DNA of 64,000 nucleotides from positions 56,667,404-56,731,403 of the forward strand of contig JAYGXS010000005.1 of NCBI GenBank assembly GCA_036362985.1, read 5' to 3'. This document shows, in pieces, positions 22,227 through 33,300 of the stretch. The position numbers were made by a program, and so were the translations under genes. This stretch comes from Ligula intestinalis (Eukaryota > Platyhelminthes > Cestoda > Diphyllobothriidea > Diphyllobothriidae). The notes below the pieces were generated by a model that was not told the DNA's origin, did no database searches, and saw nothing but the letters and a program-made list of their open reading frames with translations. Position 1 is the stretch's first letter. Each line of letters opens with the position of its first letter.

Positions 22227-25200
22227 TTCTTTACAAGAATGCAAGGACAGTCAGACATGCCAGGTTAGTTCATCGTTTTGTTGCATCATTTCCATCCGAA
22301 GAAGCCCTAAGAGGCCAATCTCCTAACGTTTTGGCGAACATCGATGACGTTAGACACATGGAAGAAAAAATGCTCCGTTTGTTGGAAGAGTTTGAGTCTG
22401 GCAAATTAGTCTCCGTTGGTGAGTTTTTGGTTAGTTCCCCTTTGGTCTGCCAGAATTTCCACGTTAGACTTGGAACGTCAAACTGGCAAACGCATTGTAT
22501 TTCAGTCATTAATCGCTAGGCCGCTGTTAGGACATGGGAAATGAACTTCCGAATTATGTGCGGTTTATATGCTTCACCCTTCTGCTCCCAACACCAACGT
22601 CCTTAGCTCACCGACACCGTCATGCAGGCGGTGTTGGAGTAAAGAGACCCGTATAAACACCGTACATAACTCACGAGTGCATTCATTGTGTTATTGTAGT
22701 GGTCTGATGATGACTGACTACAGACATATCTTTCCCAATCTGACTTTTTCTTCTCCTTCCACTTATTTTGTCGTCTGCTGTTCCTCTTTTCCTCCATTTT
22801 TGAGGTTTTCACACAAGTTGTGGGTGATGTAGTAAGGCATATCGGCACAATTTACTTGAGAGCCGTATGAATAACTCTAGGGTAATTGTGAGTACTCGCT
22901 ACTGAACTTGCAACATAATCACGTATATGACTTGTCAGCCGGCTGCTTGGAAACCAGATTAACGCCCAACATCAGCATCTCCTGGGGACATGTTGAGTCA
23001 TATTTTTAAATCGACTGAACTTCAGAGGTGGACGATAATCACAAAGGTATAGGCGTCTTCCATACATATTAAAAACCTGCTCCAAATATTCTAGGTGTCG
23101 TTTAGTAGTTCGTCCATCGTAGACGCTGAGGTCTGGTTGGCCTTAGACATTAGGGCTACAACATTGTAGGCGATTTTTGTTGGTTTTGCGAAATTTTCAC
23201 CCAGTTAAGTGAATCGACTTCAAGTTCCAAGGCAATTACCATCAATATTTACGGTGGGTTTGGCGTATTTAACATTTGGCGCCGGTCGGTGCACGACAGA
23301 GCTGTTCTACATGGTGAAACTTCGAAGTTGCCATATCCGGAGTCGAAAAAAATGCGGATTTTGCTACTGGTCTGCTTATTTTGTGGCTTCATCTGCACAG
23401 TCGTCTGTTGAGGAGAGCCTCGCACTCCAGGAAAGACTTGTGCCGCTTAAGTAAAGCACCATGACTTCTTATCCTATGTACTCTCTCTGCCGACTTAAGC
23501 GATGATCTCGCCTGAAAACCAGGCAATGTTGAGCTACCATGAAAATAATAGATTTGTTTTGACTCGATAAATCGGTTAGCTACCCATAAGTAAACCACAC
23601 CTATGGAAAACTTTCGACGACGCGAAATGAGGATCCGAACTCGATTGAGTTTGTTTCCAGCGTTTCATGAGAAAATATACGGCCTGTAGAGATGGTTCCT
23701 ACCTCAGACCTGCTTTGGATCAGTTCAGTCTAGGCTGTGTCAATGAACTTTCTATTTAGTTCGAAAAAATCGATTCATTTGCTCGTAACCTCGTATACCA
23801 TTGTCTTTTTCGACCTTGCAGGCGCCAGCTGCCCCTACGACAAACTGGATGCCGTGAGGGAGCAACAAGAAGAGCTTATGCGACTGCATTTCGCCTTGGA
23901 CAACCAAGTGCAGAATGTTGCCGGCTCCGCTTCTACGGGAAATCGTCGCCAGGCTCGACGGTAAAAACACTTTCCCACCCGTCAGATAATCATTTTGATT
24001 GAAGGATCATTAGTGAGACTAAAGATACTTCTAGATAGAGCGAACTATGGGAAGTGATAATATTCTACCGTAGTATCCGCAAAAACATTATTTTAGTATT
24101 GCCATCCTCGACACCACTAATGAGTCGCACTGCCCCATGCGGCGAACCACAGCAGGCGCGTCTACGAATCGCGTTCCCATCCGCCCTCCCGGCTGCCAAG
24201 GTCTGCTTCACCCATCTCCCTACGTTTGATCAACCCCCCTCAGCCCAACCCGTGTTTTTGATGACGGAGCAGCCCCTCCCGGCCACGCTGCTCCGACTCC
24301 TCCTCCTTGCCGCCGGAATTGAGGCCAACCCCAGAACTCTCTGGTACTGCTCGTTCTACCGAGTCCGCCTGGGCCGCCGCGACTGGTCTGTACGTTGCGG
24401 CTCCTGCAATGGTTGGTGCCATCTCCGCTGCAGTGGCCTCGCCACGGCTGCTGATTGGTCGCCCGCCTTCGTGTGTCCCAGCTGTCCCGTGCCCCCACCG
24501 ATCTCCATGTCTCCAGTCGGTCCGGTCCTGAACCCAAATCCTCTGGTCTCCGACCTTGCCTCACCACCTGGTCTTAAGATCTTACAATTCAACGCCAACG
24601 GCCTCCTTGGGAAGCTTGACCAGCTCCTGGCCTTCATGCGCTCGCGTAGCATAGCTGTGGCGGCTATCCAAGAGACAAAGTGGTCTAACTCCACTAAAGT
24701 CCCTTCCTGTGCCGATTACACGATCGTCCGTCGCGAACGCGGCCTCAACAAAGGCGGAGGTTTGGCCTTCCTGGTGGACAAATCCATTGCCCATCACCAG
24801 CTACCCCTGCTTGGAGCCGATTTCACGGAACACTGGCGATTTCCCTTGAAATTGGCCCGGCGCCGCTAACCGTCGTGAACGTGTACATCCCTCCAACTTC
24901 CAGTTGTCCTCACGGCTTCACCGCCTCTATCGCTCCCTACTTTCCTTCTGGAGACAGTTTGGTGCTAGGTGACTTCAACGCTCACTATGACCTGTGGTGC
25001 TCTAACTTGGCAGCCGACCGCTAGATGAAGGCGGGTTACCCGGGAAAGGAGGGTTACCCGTTAGCCAAGCTGCAGGCTACCTCGCTCGTCCACAGGTGGT
25101 GGCTAGTGGCGCGGCCTTCAGTGAAGGTTAGCTGCGAAATAAGCAGCCTCCCGGGTCTGGCGAATAAGCAGTCGCGGACGCAGCAGCGACAGTGCTACCA

Positions 25201-28200
25201 GGGCGCGGTGGGCTGAGGTCTGGCGCACCGACTGCCTTATAAAATACCGCAAGGCCCAATGACGACACTGTGACATGGTGAGCGTGAACCGCCATTAAAT
25301 AGGTTTGCTTGCCACCAACACCACTGCCTTGTGGTTAGGTTCTTGAGCCAAAGTGCTAGAGGAGACAACCTCGAACAAAGAATCCGAGCGGCCGTCAGGC
25401 ACCCGCCTGTATTCAAAATTCCCAAGAAACCTCATGAACATGTCAACTTACGATTTTACGACCCATGCTACGGCGTCCGCGGGAACCGACGCGCTCCGCA
25501 ACCCTTGTTCGGTTGTGCGGGCGAATAATGTGCAAGCTGGACTGCTGAACAAAAAACGGACTCTTGGTATTGGATGCTGGAATGTGCGAACATTTCTGGA
25601 ACCTGGTACTCAAAGTCTGACAGCGCACAGTCTCCATGAATATCACGTGGATGGTTGTTGCTTGTCAGAGGTCCGACTCCCCGACTCAGGCGCCCGAGAA
25701 ATCAAAATCCCGGGGGTCGATTCCCATCTCAACTTGTATCACAGCGGTCCGAGTGACTCATCTGGTAGACACGGTGTGGCTATCGCCCTTTCGGAAGAAG
25801 CTAACCGTGCACTACTAGCATGGGAACCAGTCAACGACCGAATGGCCTATGTTCGACTAAAAGGCCATTTTACGAACATCTCGGTCGTATCTGTATATGC
25901 ACCTTCGTCGGCGGCTGAACAGCAAGAGAAAGATAATTTCTACTCGCAGCTGCAGGAGCTAGCCGAACGACTCCCTCGTCGAGATCTGCTAATTTTTGCC
26001 GGGGACTGGAATGGCCGGACTGGGCCCGGTGACCCGACAAACAGCCACCTTCTTGGTCGTTTTGGGCTTAGCTCTCGAACGGACAATGGTGAGAGGATGC
26101 TGCAGTCTGCCGAACAGAGCCGACTGTTTGTTACCAACTAATGCTTTCAGCATCGTCACAAACATCTACTGACTTGGTCTTCGAACGATGGCCGTACCGC
26201 GAATCAGATCGATTACATTCTAGTTGGTTCACAGTTTCGCAGCTGGGTCCGCGATAGCAGGTCGATGCGAGGTGCCGAAACTGGTAATGTCCACGGGTCT
26301 GACCATGTTCTCGTTCGCACGCGCCTGAAGGTTCACCTCTCATCTGTGCCCAAACTGCCACGTGCGAGACGCCTTGATGTCGCAAAGCTCCGGCAAACCA
26401 ACACTACCGAGGCTTTAAGCACAGAAATCCAGTCCCGTCTTATGACCCAGGCTGAGGACGAGGGCAGTAGCAAGTGGCCATCACTGAAGACATCCATCTA
26501 TGGGGCAGCTGAGAAGATTCTCGGATTCACTCAGCGGCGCTGCAGTGACTGGATCAGCGGAAGAACCCTGCAGCTATCGGCCGAGACGACTCCAGCCAGG
26601 TCCCGGAACGATGCCTCCTTCCGCCAACTTCGAAAGCTGACAGCAAAGTCGGCTAGAGATGATCGGCAGAAGTATTGGTCCGAAACGGCGACTTCTATGA
26701 AACAGGCTTCTTATGTTGGTGACACCAGAAAATTGTACCAAATCATACGCCAGGTTAGTGGAAAGCCCCCGACACTCTGTGATTCTGTTCGCGATGTGAA
26801 TGGAGGATTTATTGCCGACAACTCGGCCAAAATCGATCGCTGGCGTGAACACTTCGAGCACCTACTCAACTTTGATGAACAACCCATCACACCCTCCCTC
26901 TCCTCCACAGTGAATTTTCAATCCTCCCCTGCCTACGCAGTGTCGTGTGACATCCCTTCCGAAGACGAAGTTACCGATGCAATGCAGAGGCTACGCAACA
27001 ACAAGGCCTGCGGAGAGGATGGTATTCCTCAGAAATCTAAAAGTCCTGTGTCGACACCCTGGCTCCTCGGCTCCATGAGGTGATTGTACAGGCGTGGCGA
27101 GAAGAGACCGTTCCCGATGACTGGGGCTCAGGTATCCTTGTACCTGTCCACAAGAAGGGAGATAAGACAAGATGCGAGAACTACCGTGGCATAAGTCTTA
27201 TCGATGTTGCTGCAAAGATCTTCGCTGTTCTTCTCAGGCGCTTCCAGTCTGTACGTGACTCCAGGACAGGACCCAACCAAGCCGGATTCCGAGCTGGGCG
27301 CGGATGTTCGGATCAAATATTCACGCTGAGGTGCACTCTAGAATTCCGCCATAGCTACCAGCAACCGACGGCTGTTTGCTTCGACGACTTTGCCGCCGCA
27401 TTTGATTCCATCCATCGTGAGTCCCTGTGGCGAATAATGGAACTGGATGGAATGCCGACCAAACTTATTGCGATGATTACGGCCTACTATCGGTCTACCA
27501 CCGCACGAGTCCTGGTCCACAACAATCGTTCTCAGTAGTTTGATATCCGGTCTGGTGTCCGACAGGGCTTCGTCCTTTCGCCCATTCTGTTTAACTACGT
27601 CATTGACTGGATTCTCGGCAAAGCCCTACATGAAGAGGATGGTGTTGGACTTGCACCCGGACGCCGACTTACTGATCTTGACTACGCCGATGATATTGCG
27701 CTGTTAGCCTCAAACTTTGATGGTCTACAGTCAGTAGTGTCGCGGTTAAATGAGATCGATATATCGGTAGGCATTTCCATAAATTCCGGAAAGACGAAGT
27801 TGTTCTTGAGCCGCATCCCTGACCAGGAAAAGGCACCCCTGGGGATTAATGGCCATCAACTTGAAGAAGTAGACAGCTTTAAATACCTCGAGGCGAGGCT
27901 GCTACCGAATGGGCAGAACAAGGATGGCATTGTCTCCCGTATCGATGCTGCTCGCTGGGTTTTCTCAATTCTTCGAAAGCGCCGCCCTCTTTAACCTTTC
28001 ACTGGTAACTTCAATCATCCTGGATTGCTGGCGCCAGTCGATAATTATTCCCCTGGTCAAAGCGGGTAAGGACCCTTGCCTAGCGACCTCTTATCGTCCA
28101 ATTGCCCTCCTCAGTTCATTGGCGAAGATCCTGGAACGGCTCGTCTACCCAATTCTGACGTCTGTGGCGGAACTATCTTGCCACCAACATGGTTTCCGAT

Positions 28201-30360
28201 CGATTCGTGGGACTACAACGGCGCTTTTCGAGCTCAGCGACGCTATCCTCAAGGGCTTCAATCAAGAGAAGCCCGCTTCGCGGACCGTGGCAGTCTCAAT
28301 TGACCTGTCACGAGCCTTTGACTGCGTCCGCCACGATCAGCTCCTGCAGGACTTGGTCTCGTTGAATGTCCCGACTGGCCTGGTCCGATGGTTGGCGGCT
28401 TACATCCGTGGCCGTCACGATCGTGTCCTCTTCCGGGGCGTTTTCTCTAAGCCCCGTAAGCAGACCTGTAGCGTCCCTCAAGGCTCTGTGCTCAGCCCGA
28501 CGCTCTTTAACATCTACATGCGAGAGCTCCCACTCCCCCGGGCACCTGTGCAAGTGGTATCCTATGCGGACGATGTTACGTTCTTTTGCCGGCACCATGA
28601 CATCGATCAGGCTGCACAGCTCCTCACGGAGTTCATGCCTGTTGTCGAAAAATTCCTCACCCAGCGCGGAATGACGATCTCGGCAGCCAAGTCGTCCGTA
28701 ACTGTTTTTACGCTTAATCCGAAAGAGTTCAATCGTCACCCGGTCATCACCGTCAATGGGGCGTCCCTACCGCTCGTCCGCAAGCCCAAAATCCTTGGTG
28801 TGCGTTTTGATTCGCTCTTCACGTTCGCAGACCATGCCAGGGAGACCGCAAGCAAAGTAAGCCGTTGCACCAAGGTCCTCAAGGCTCTAGCAGGCACATC
28901 CTGGGGCTGCGAGAAAGTGACTTTGTCGACTGCTTTCAAGGCGCTGGCCAAGCCGCACCTCACTTATGCGGCATCAATCTGGTCTCCTACGATGAGCTCT
29001 TCCAGCCTCCGCCGCCTCCAGTCAGCACAGAACGCTGCCCTCCGCACGATCACGGGTTGCTATAAAATGTTGCCTATAGATCCTCTTCACGCGGAGGCTT
29101 CTGTTCTACCGGTCGCCCATCACAACACTCTCCTTAGCCAGCAGTTATGGTGGAGTTGTTCGCAACCCGGCCATCCCAATCATCACCGTCGCACCGCTCC
29201 CGAGCCCTGCCGCAACGTCCGGTCGTCTATTCGAGCACTCCACAAGGAAGCTGTTGCCTCGTCTCTCGCGGATCTACCTGATAGCTCTGCCACCAAGACA
29301 TGCTTCCAGCGTCTCCACCAGAGAGTTGTTGTCGAGGAGAAACGAGGTTACCATCCCCGGTCCTTTTGGGTGGCTATCCGCCTGCAATCGCGGCCTCAGA
29401 ACAACTTCCGAGGGTCACTTGCTGTACTCTAGCTCAAATCCACAGTGGCTACTCGGTGGTCCTTCGCCAGTATCAACACCGGCGCAACCCGTCCATACCC
29501 GACTGCGTCGCTTCTCCACATGGTTGTCAGCGTCTGTTCGCCTGCATTTCCTGGCCAGGCACCCAACTCACCCCCGTGGAGCTTTAACTCAGGGCGGCTG
29601 ATGTCGCGGATTTTCTCCGTCTCCCAAATACTCCCAGTTTGGATTCCGGCGGGGATTTCTGATCCAACAATGGGCTACGACACACACACACACACACACA
29701 CTATCTCACGCAGCGATACAAAACTGACATTATACGCATGTCTAGGCCCTTACCTATTACATATACTGTCCGTATAGTTACTAATTGCACATAATTTGTA
29801 CCCCGGTACATTACGGGGTGGTACTAGTACCCAAGATGCATAACGTGCTGTCCTCTACATATACAATGTTAGCAATCGGCGTTATTGTGTCTTCCATCGA
29901 ATTCACCTTTTTTAACAGATAACCTTGGACGCCTCTCATAGTCAGTTCCATCTCGGACTCGTCCACATCACTGCGCTTTGAAAAGAATTACTTGCTAATC
30001 CCCTTCAAACTACTTAATGAACTTCTAGGCATTTTCTGTAACCATCAGTCCGGTAAACGCTAGGTCCCTAGAGTAAACTACCTCATTTCAGTAACTACCA
30101 TGAACGGCCGACAATGCCATCATTCTTCCTTTAGACTGCTGATGGAAGAGGGACGAAAGGCATCGAAATCAAACCTCTCGGCTCTGGTAACCAAGGTAAG
30201 TCGGCCTTATTTCTGCCAGAGGTTACTCTCACCTTGTCCTTATTTCTCCCTTGCATTAGCTCGAATCCCTGAGTTCCTCAATGTAAGTTTCGGTTATCTA
30301 CAGAATCTAAATAAGCTCTTTAGCCAAGATCTCCACAGCTCAAGCCGACCGAAAGCCTGA
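22227..30360 (+). CDS. CCDC28A/B-like coiled-coil protein, at least five exons
   Basis: Exons: about 22262-22418 (5' limit uncertain; an in-frame stop lies near 22224), 23822-23960, 30135-30195, 30260-30282 (23 nt) and 30324-30360 (stop TGA). Every junction is GT-AG and phases join (1, 2, 0, 2). Exon 1 ends EEFESGKLVSVG, exon 2 reads SCPYDKLDAVREQQEELMRL, and the end reads LESLSSSIQDLH. These follow the order and spacing of the vertebrate CCDC28 domain (FHSGRLQAFG, EQLEHVREMQEK, LEDLSNSIQKLH, recalled from memory). CCDC28B is a Bardet-Biedl modifier linked to cilium length and TORC2; the role in a worm is inference. The second intron is 6174 bp and contains the chimeric LINE 24136-29703. An upstream exon carrying the start codon is probably missing from this call. 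Confidence 0.8.
24136..25022 (+). pseudogene. LINE family A, 5' half only (copy 3)
   Basis: Leader from about 24136 (GCGTCTACGAATCGCGTTCCC-type start), ORF from the ATG near 24252-24261, 2A-like GIEANPRT at 24315-24338, and a complete C4HC3 PHD-type finger (WCHLRCSG keeps the Cys lost in copy 2). The endonuclease is intact to LGADFTEHW, then a frameshift near 24830; GDFNAHYDLWCSNLAAD follows in the other frame. It ends at 25022, exactly where the family B leader begins. The 3' two-thirds of this copy is absent here. Confidence 0.75.
25353..26141 (+). CDS. RTE endonuclease fragment
   Basis: 262 codons, of which about residues 63-262 are the RTE endonuclease: GCWNVRTFL (metal site N), SEVRLP (the catalytic Glu), YAPSSAAEQ, and GDWNGRTGPGD (catalytic Asp/Asn). 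It nicks chromosomal DNA for target-primed reverse transcription. It ends in LFVTN then TAA. In the element consensus the protein should run on through CFQHRHKHLLTW to the SDH box, and this continuation is present in frame after the stop. The same stop is present in the copy at 62578-62985. Confidence 0.7.
   Translation: MLEETTSNKESERPSGTRLYSKFPRNLMNMSTYDFTTHATASAGTDALRNPCSVVRANNVQAGLLNKKRTLGIGCWNVRTFLEPGTQSLTAHSLHEYHVDGCCLSEVRLPDSGAREIKIPGVDSHLNLYHSGPSDSSGRHGVAIALSEEANRALLAWEPVNDRMAYVRLKGHFTNISVVSVYAPSSAAEQQEKDNFYSQLQELAERLPRRDLLIFAGDWNGRTGPGDPTNSHLLGRFGLSSRTDNGERMLQSAEQSRLFVTN
26265..27083 (+). pseudogene. RTE linker and N-terminal RT fragment
   Basis: Continues the family B protein: GSDHVLVRTRLKVHL (end of the endonuclease), a basic linker (ARDDRQKYWSETATSMKQAS), LYQIIRQVSGKPP, and the start of RT (EVTDAMQRLRNNKACGEDGI). 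A frameshift near 27035 changes the end; the protein resumes at 27080 with AWREETVPDDWGSGILVPVH. The near-identical copy at 63109-63915 has a different frameshift at the same place. Confidence 0.7.
27080..27980 (+). pseudogene. RTE reverse transcriptase palm, broken
   Basis: RT palm in one frame with a TAG at 27536-27538. It includes HKKGDKTRCENYRGISL, GFRAGRGCSDQIFTLR, AAAFDSIHRESLW (motif A), SGVRQG and DYADDIALLA (motif C). It ends in the thumb at RRIDAARWVFSILRKR-like sequence, then joins family A. Loss of the RTE C-terminal domain makes it non-functional. Confidence 0.7.
27909..29432 (+). CDS. LINE A reverse transcriptase, open frame starting in RTE sequence
   Basis: 507 codons. The first 25 or so residues are out-of-frame RTE sequence; family A protein begins near 27984 (ALFNLSLVTSI). 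It then keeps the whole RT: YRPIALLSSLAKILERLV, HQHGFRSIRGTTTALFEL, motif A IDLSRAFDCVRHD (near 28300), SVPQGSVLSPTLFNIYMREL, motif C SYADDV (YADD about 28563-28574), the thumb and a C-terminal domain (SPTMSSSSLRRLQSAQNAAL). It is uninterrupted to a TAG after SLAVL. The endonuclease and fingers N-terminus are missing, so it is 5'-truncated yet the best-preserved RT in the window. Confidence 0.8.
   Translation: MGRTRMALSPVSMLLAGFSQFFESAALFNLSLVTSIILDCWRQSIIIPLVKAGKDPCLATSYRPIALLSSLAKILERLVYPILTSVAELSCHQHGFRSIRGTTTALFELSDAILKGFNQEKPASRTVAVSIDLSRAFDCVRHDQLLQDLVSLNVPTGLVRWLAAYIRGRHDRVLFRGVFSKPRKQTCSVPQGSVLSPTLFNIYMRELPLPRAPVQVVSYADDVTFFCRHHDIDQAAQLLTEFMPVVEKFLTQRGMTISAAKSSVTVFTLNPKEFNRHPVITVNGASLPLVRKPKILGVRFDSLFTFADHARETASKVSRCTKVLKALAGTSWGCEKVTLSTAFKALAKPHLTYAASIWSPTMSSSSLRRLQSAQNAALRTITGCYKMLPIDPLHAEASVLPVAHHNTLLSQQLWWSCSQPGHPNHHRRTAPEPCRNVRSSIRALHKEAVASSLADLPDSSATKTCFQRLHQRVVVEEKRGYHPRSFWVAIRLQSRPQNNFRGSLAVL
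27981..29703 (+). mobile_element. LINE family A, 3' half (copy 4)
   Basis: RT C-terminal two-thirds plus the 3' untranslated region (29433-29680), which matches that of copy 2 (15096-15345; shared GGCCAGGCACCCAACTCACC). It ends in a CA microsatellite (29681-29703) that may be the element's tail. The 5' edge sits on a GCCGCC shared with the RTE sequence. Confidence 0.8.
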
Positions 30361-33300
30361 GATTTCCGCTCCGAAGGTGACGATTCCTGAGTCTCAATGC
30401 TTTGTGTTTCTTCCGACCTCAGTCTTTTTCGCGAAGCTACTACCGCTCCCCAAGCTCCTTTCCCTGTTTGTTATTTCCTTCGCGTTAAGGACTGGCCTTC
30501 CAGTCATCTTTTTGACTTTTGATTTGGAAAATTCGTTATAGTCGACCATGGCATTTCGATACCCTATCCGTGCTTTGCTTCAAAAGTGAGTACCCGTGCA
30601 TCAGCTCATCGCCCCTTACTGTATATTTATTACCACGGAACGAGAGACGACCACTCTCGATTTGTAGATCCACTTCAGAATTCCCTTACAACATCATCGT
30701 AATTTTCAGCGTAGGCTTAGTCAGTGATAGAGGAGCAATTACTCGTAACGCCAGGGATGGGTCTGCCAGCACGTGTTGAACAACAATACTTTCTTGGGCT
30801 CTGTAATTTACGTGATAAAAGAGTGGTGTCAAGAACAGTATCGGTACTCAATAAAGGTACTTTTCGTTTCTCAACCAAAAAGCGTCTCCCTGTTGACAAC
30901 AAAAAAGCAAGTGACACAGGTCCGAAGGTCAGGATACTACCAAGGAATAATAATAATAAAATCGTAATGAGCATTAATCACGAAAATTAAAACGATTGAC
31001 TATTCATGTTTTAATATTGCATTCTATCGATATTTCGACTGTCACAGGCGACGGTCGCCGTGGACTTTCGTACGGAGCGAACGTAGTAGTTCTGACATGC
31101 GCGTGAATTAATTTGAATCGAGACACTTTTACACCATATACCGCACCTTTCCTTTGCTCCGATGTCAAGCCGGCCAGAGATGAGTGTGTGCGTAGTGGCT
31201 AGCCAATTTGAATTGTACATTTACGCGTGTACCACACACGACCTGGCTACAATGACGACGACTCAAAACTCACATGCCTCAAAGGACCAAAACGGCTACT
31301 TAGAAGAGCCACAGTCGCCTGAATCTCGGGCCTCTAGCTACTCGTCGTGTAAACGATCAGCTAGGATAATTGATCGATACCTACAGTTCTCTTCAGGCGT
31401 GCTGTGGGTCTCCTGCTCTAACTTTGGGCAAGGAACTCGGTCACGGACAGGACTAAATGAGTTTAAAGTATAGTAGGGAACTAGTTGCCGGTTCATTTTT
31501 AGCCAGACACTAACCAACTGTTTTTCGGGAACACGAGAATGAGTCCCAAAGCAGAACGGGACGGGTGAGTTCCGATTTGTGAGCGTACATCCATCAAACG
31601 GGACCTACTTTGTATTAAAACTCTTAATTCTAGCCACAGCTATTTTCTTTACCAACGAGCGCTCCCCACTAAAAAGACCATGACAGCATTTTCGTAAAAG
31701 GTTAGTTTTGCAAAGTCTAGTGTATTGAAAACGAGGACGGGCAACAAAGTGTTTTGTGGAGGGTAATTGAGGGAAGACAAGGCGAGGAAGATGAACTACG
31801 CGCGCAGATGATTGACACGAGGAGGAAATTACGTAAAGCGTACTGCTGCCTAGTCTAGGCGCGTGAGAAGTCGATAACCTGAAATGAAACCAAGAGTCCA
31901 GAGTAAGTACAGACTATGAACATGGGCAGAATATCAAACTTTTGGAATTGCGTAACTCATCTTTAAATTAATAAATTAAACTGGGCCTACCTACTGATAA
32001 CAGATAAAAGTCTATAGACGACGAGGGTACTAAACTGTCAAAAAGTCTGCGACGTCAGTTAAGTTGTGGTAGTTAGCATGACCACATAAAACAGACTAGC
32101 TGCCGCTCAAAGACAGAAATGTACCAATTACTTGACCCCGGGCGCCTTCGCATAGCGTTGTCATGGGGTTGGAAAGCCAAAAAGCAAGCGAAGAAATCAC
32201 TCAGGCGAGGACTACGAAATAACGCACCAACAGGTTAAACATGAACTTATATCCCAACAACGTCGTAAAAGATGATGGCTATCGGAGCATGCCATCAAGA
32301 GCAAGTTTCTTTCGGGCGTTCAAGTGATACATGCACTACTTATTAACTCTGAATAGCTGGGCACCAGTAGTTTGTGGTAACGAATATAATTATGCAGGAC
32401 AATGTCGCGTGGGAGAATTGGTAGTTTACTCAGAACAAAATAATATGAGATTACCCACCTGGATATTTGGAGAAGAATCCGCTACGTACACCGCGGACAG
32501 ACTCCGGCCGGCAATAGCACAAATTTTTCCGGAATATGCTAACTGCTGTCCAGAACCACCAGGCGAAAGTTCCCACACGAAGAGCTGGGAGTCGTTACCC
32601 CCGCTTACAATGTGGGTGTCCTGAAAGGAAAATGTCTCAGGTTAAAGGTGCTTAGACAGACAAAAGTTGTGGTACTGTATGATAAGAAAACGGCAATGGG
32701 AACGTAACAAAGTTACTACAGTCAGCGGTTAACGTCTGAAACACGGATTGTCAGCTTATGACATGTTCAAGTAGCGTCAGTTAGCTATAATCTAGTCTCT
32801 TATGTCCAAAGTGGTAGACGTTAAGCGCTGAACGAAGGAAAAAATCACCGAAAAAGTGTCGTGCCTAGACAATACGCAAAATATACCATTTGCATTGTTT
32901 GGTTAAAGTTGGAACTTCTAGGCTTGATACTTTTATCCAACCAGAAGAAGAGGTTCGTACGCGTGACATGAATAGATGCATATAAGGTCTCGCAGGACAA
33001 CAGTTTTTTTCTCATGGGTAGTTCCAATGAGGTTACCATGGCTCCAAAACGGAAAGGGTAGCCACGCCCCTCCAGGCATGAGGATGAAGGGTGATATTAA
33101 AGTAAAGATTTTCAACCAAGCCTACGACTTATCAAAATGGGCATATAGAACCAGAAGCCTCGGGTTTTTACCAGACAAATCTATTTGTCGTGGATAAAAT
33201 TAAGTTATAAATATGACTTGCTGAAACAGTAGTTCAAACTAGTGGTCAATCTAGGACAATATGTTGGCTAGCCCAGTGGCTCGAGGAACACGCTTTCGTG

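Larger units (their letters stand above)
25023..27980 (+). mobile_element. RTE-type LINE, 3'-truncated (family B, copy 1)
   Basis: Leader 25023-25350, then ORF with endonuclease (25353-26330) and RT (about 26970-27980). Endonuclease motifs: GCWNVRTFL, CLSEVRLPDSG, SVYAPSS, GDWNGRTG and, after a stop at 26139-26141, NQIDYILV and GSDHVLV. RT motifs: YRGISLIDVAAKIF, NQAGFRAGRGCSDQI, FDDFAAAFDS (the first Asp is a probable change), RQGFVLSPILFNYVIDW and DYADDIALLAS (YADD near 27680). Frameshifts lie near 27035 and a TAG at 27536-27538. The copy stops at LRKR (about 27980) and joins family A sequence in mid-RT. Confidence 0.8.

Noticed and set aside
22700..22730. CTGATGA resembling a hammerhead core
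   Set aside because: No stem II pairing, no GAAA at the right place and no stem III.
28308..28739. 143-codon minus-strand frame
   Set aside because: Antisense shadow of the intact LINE A reverse transcriptase.
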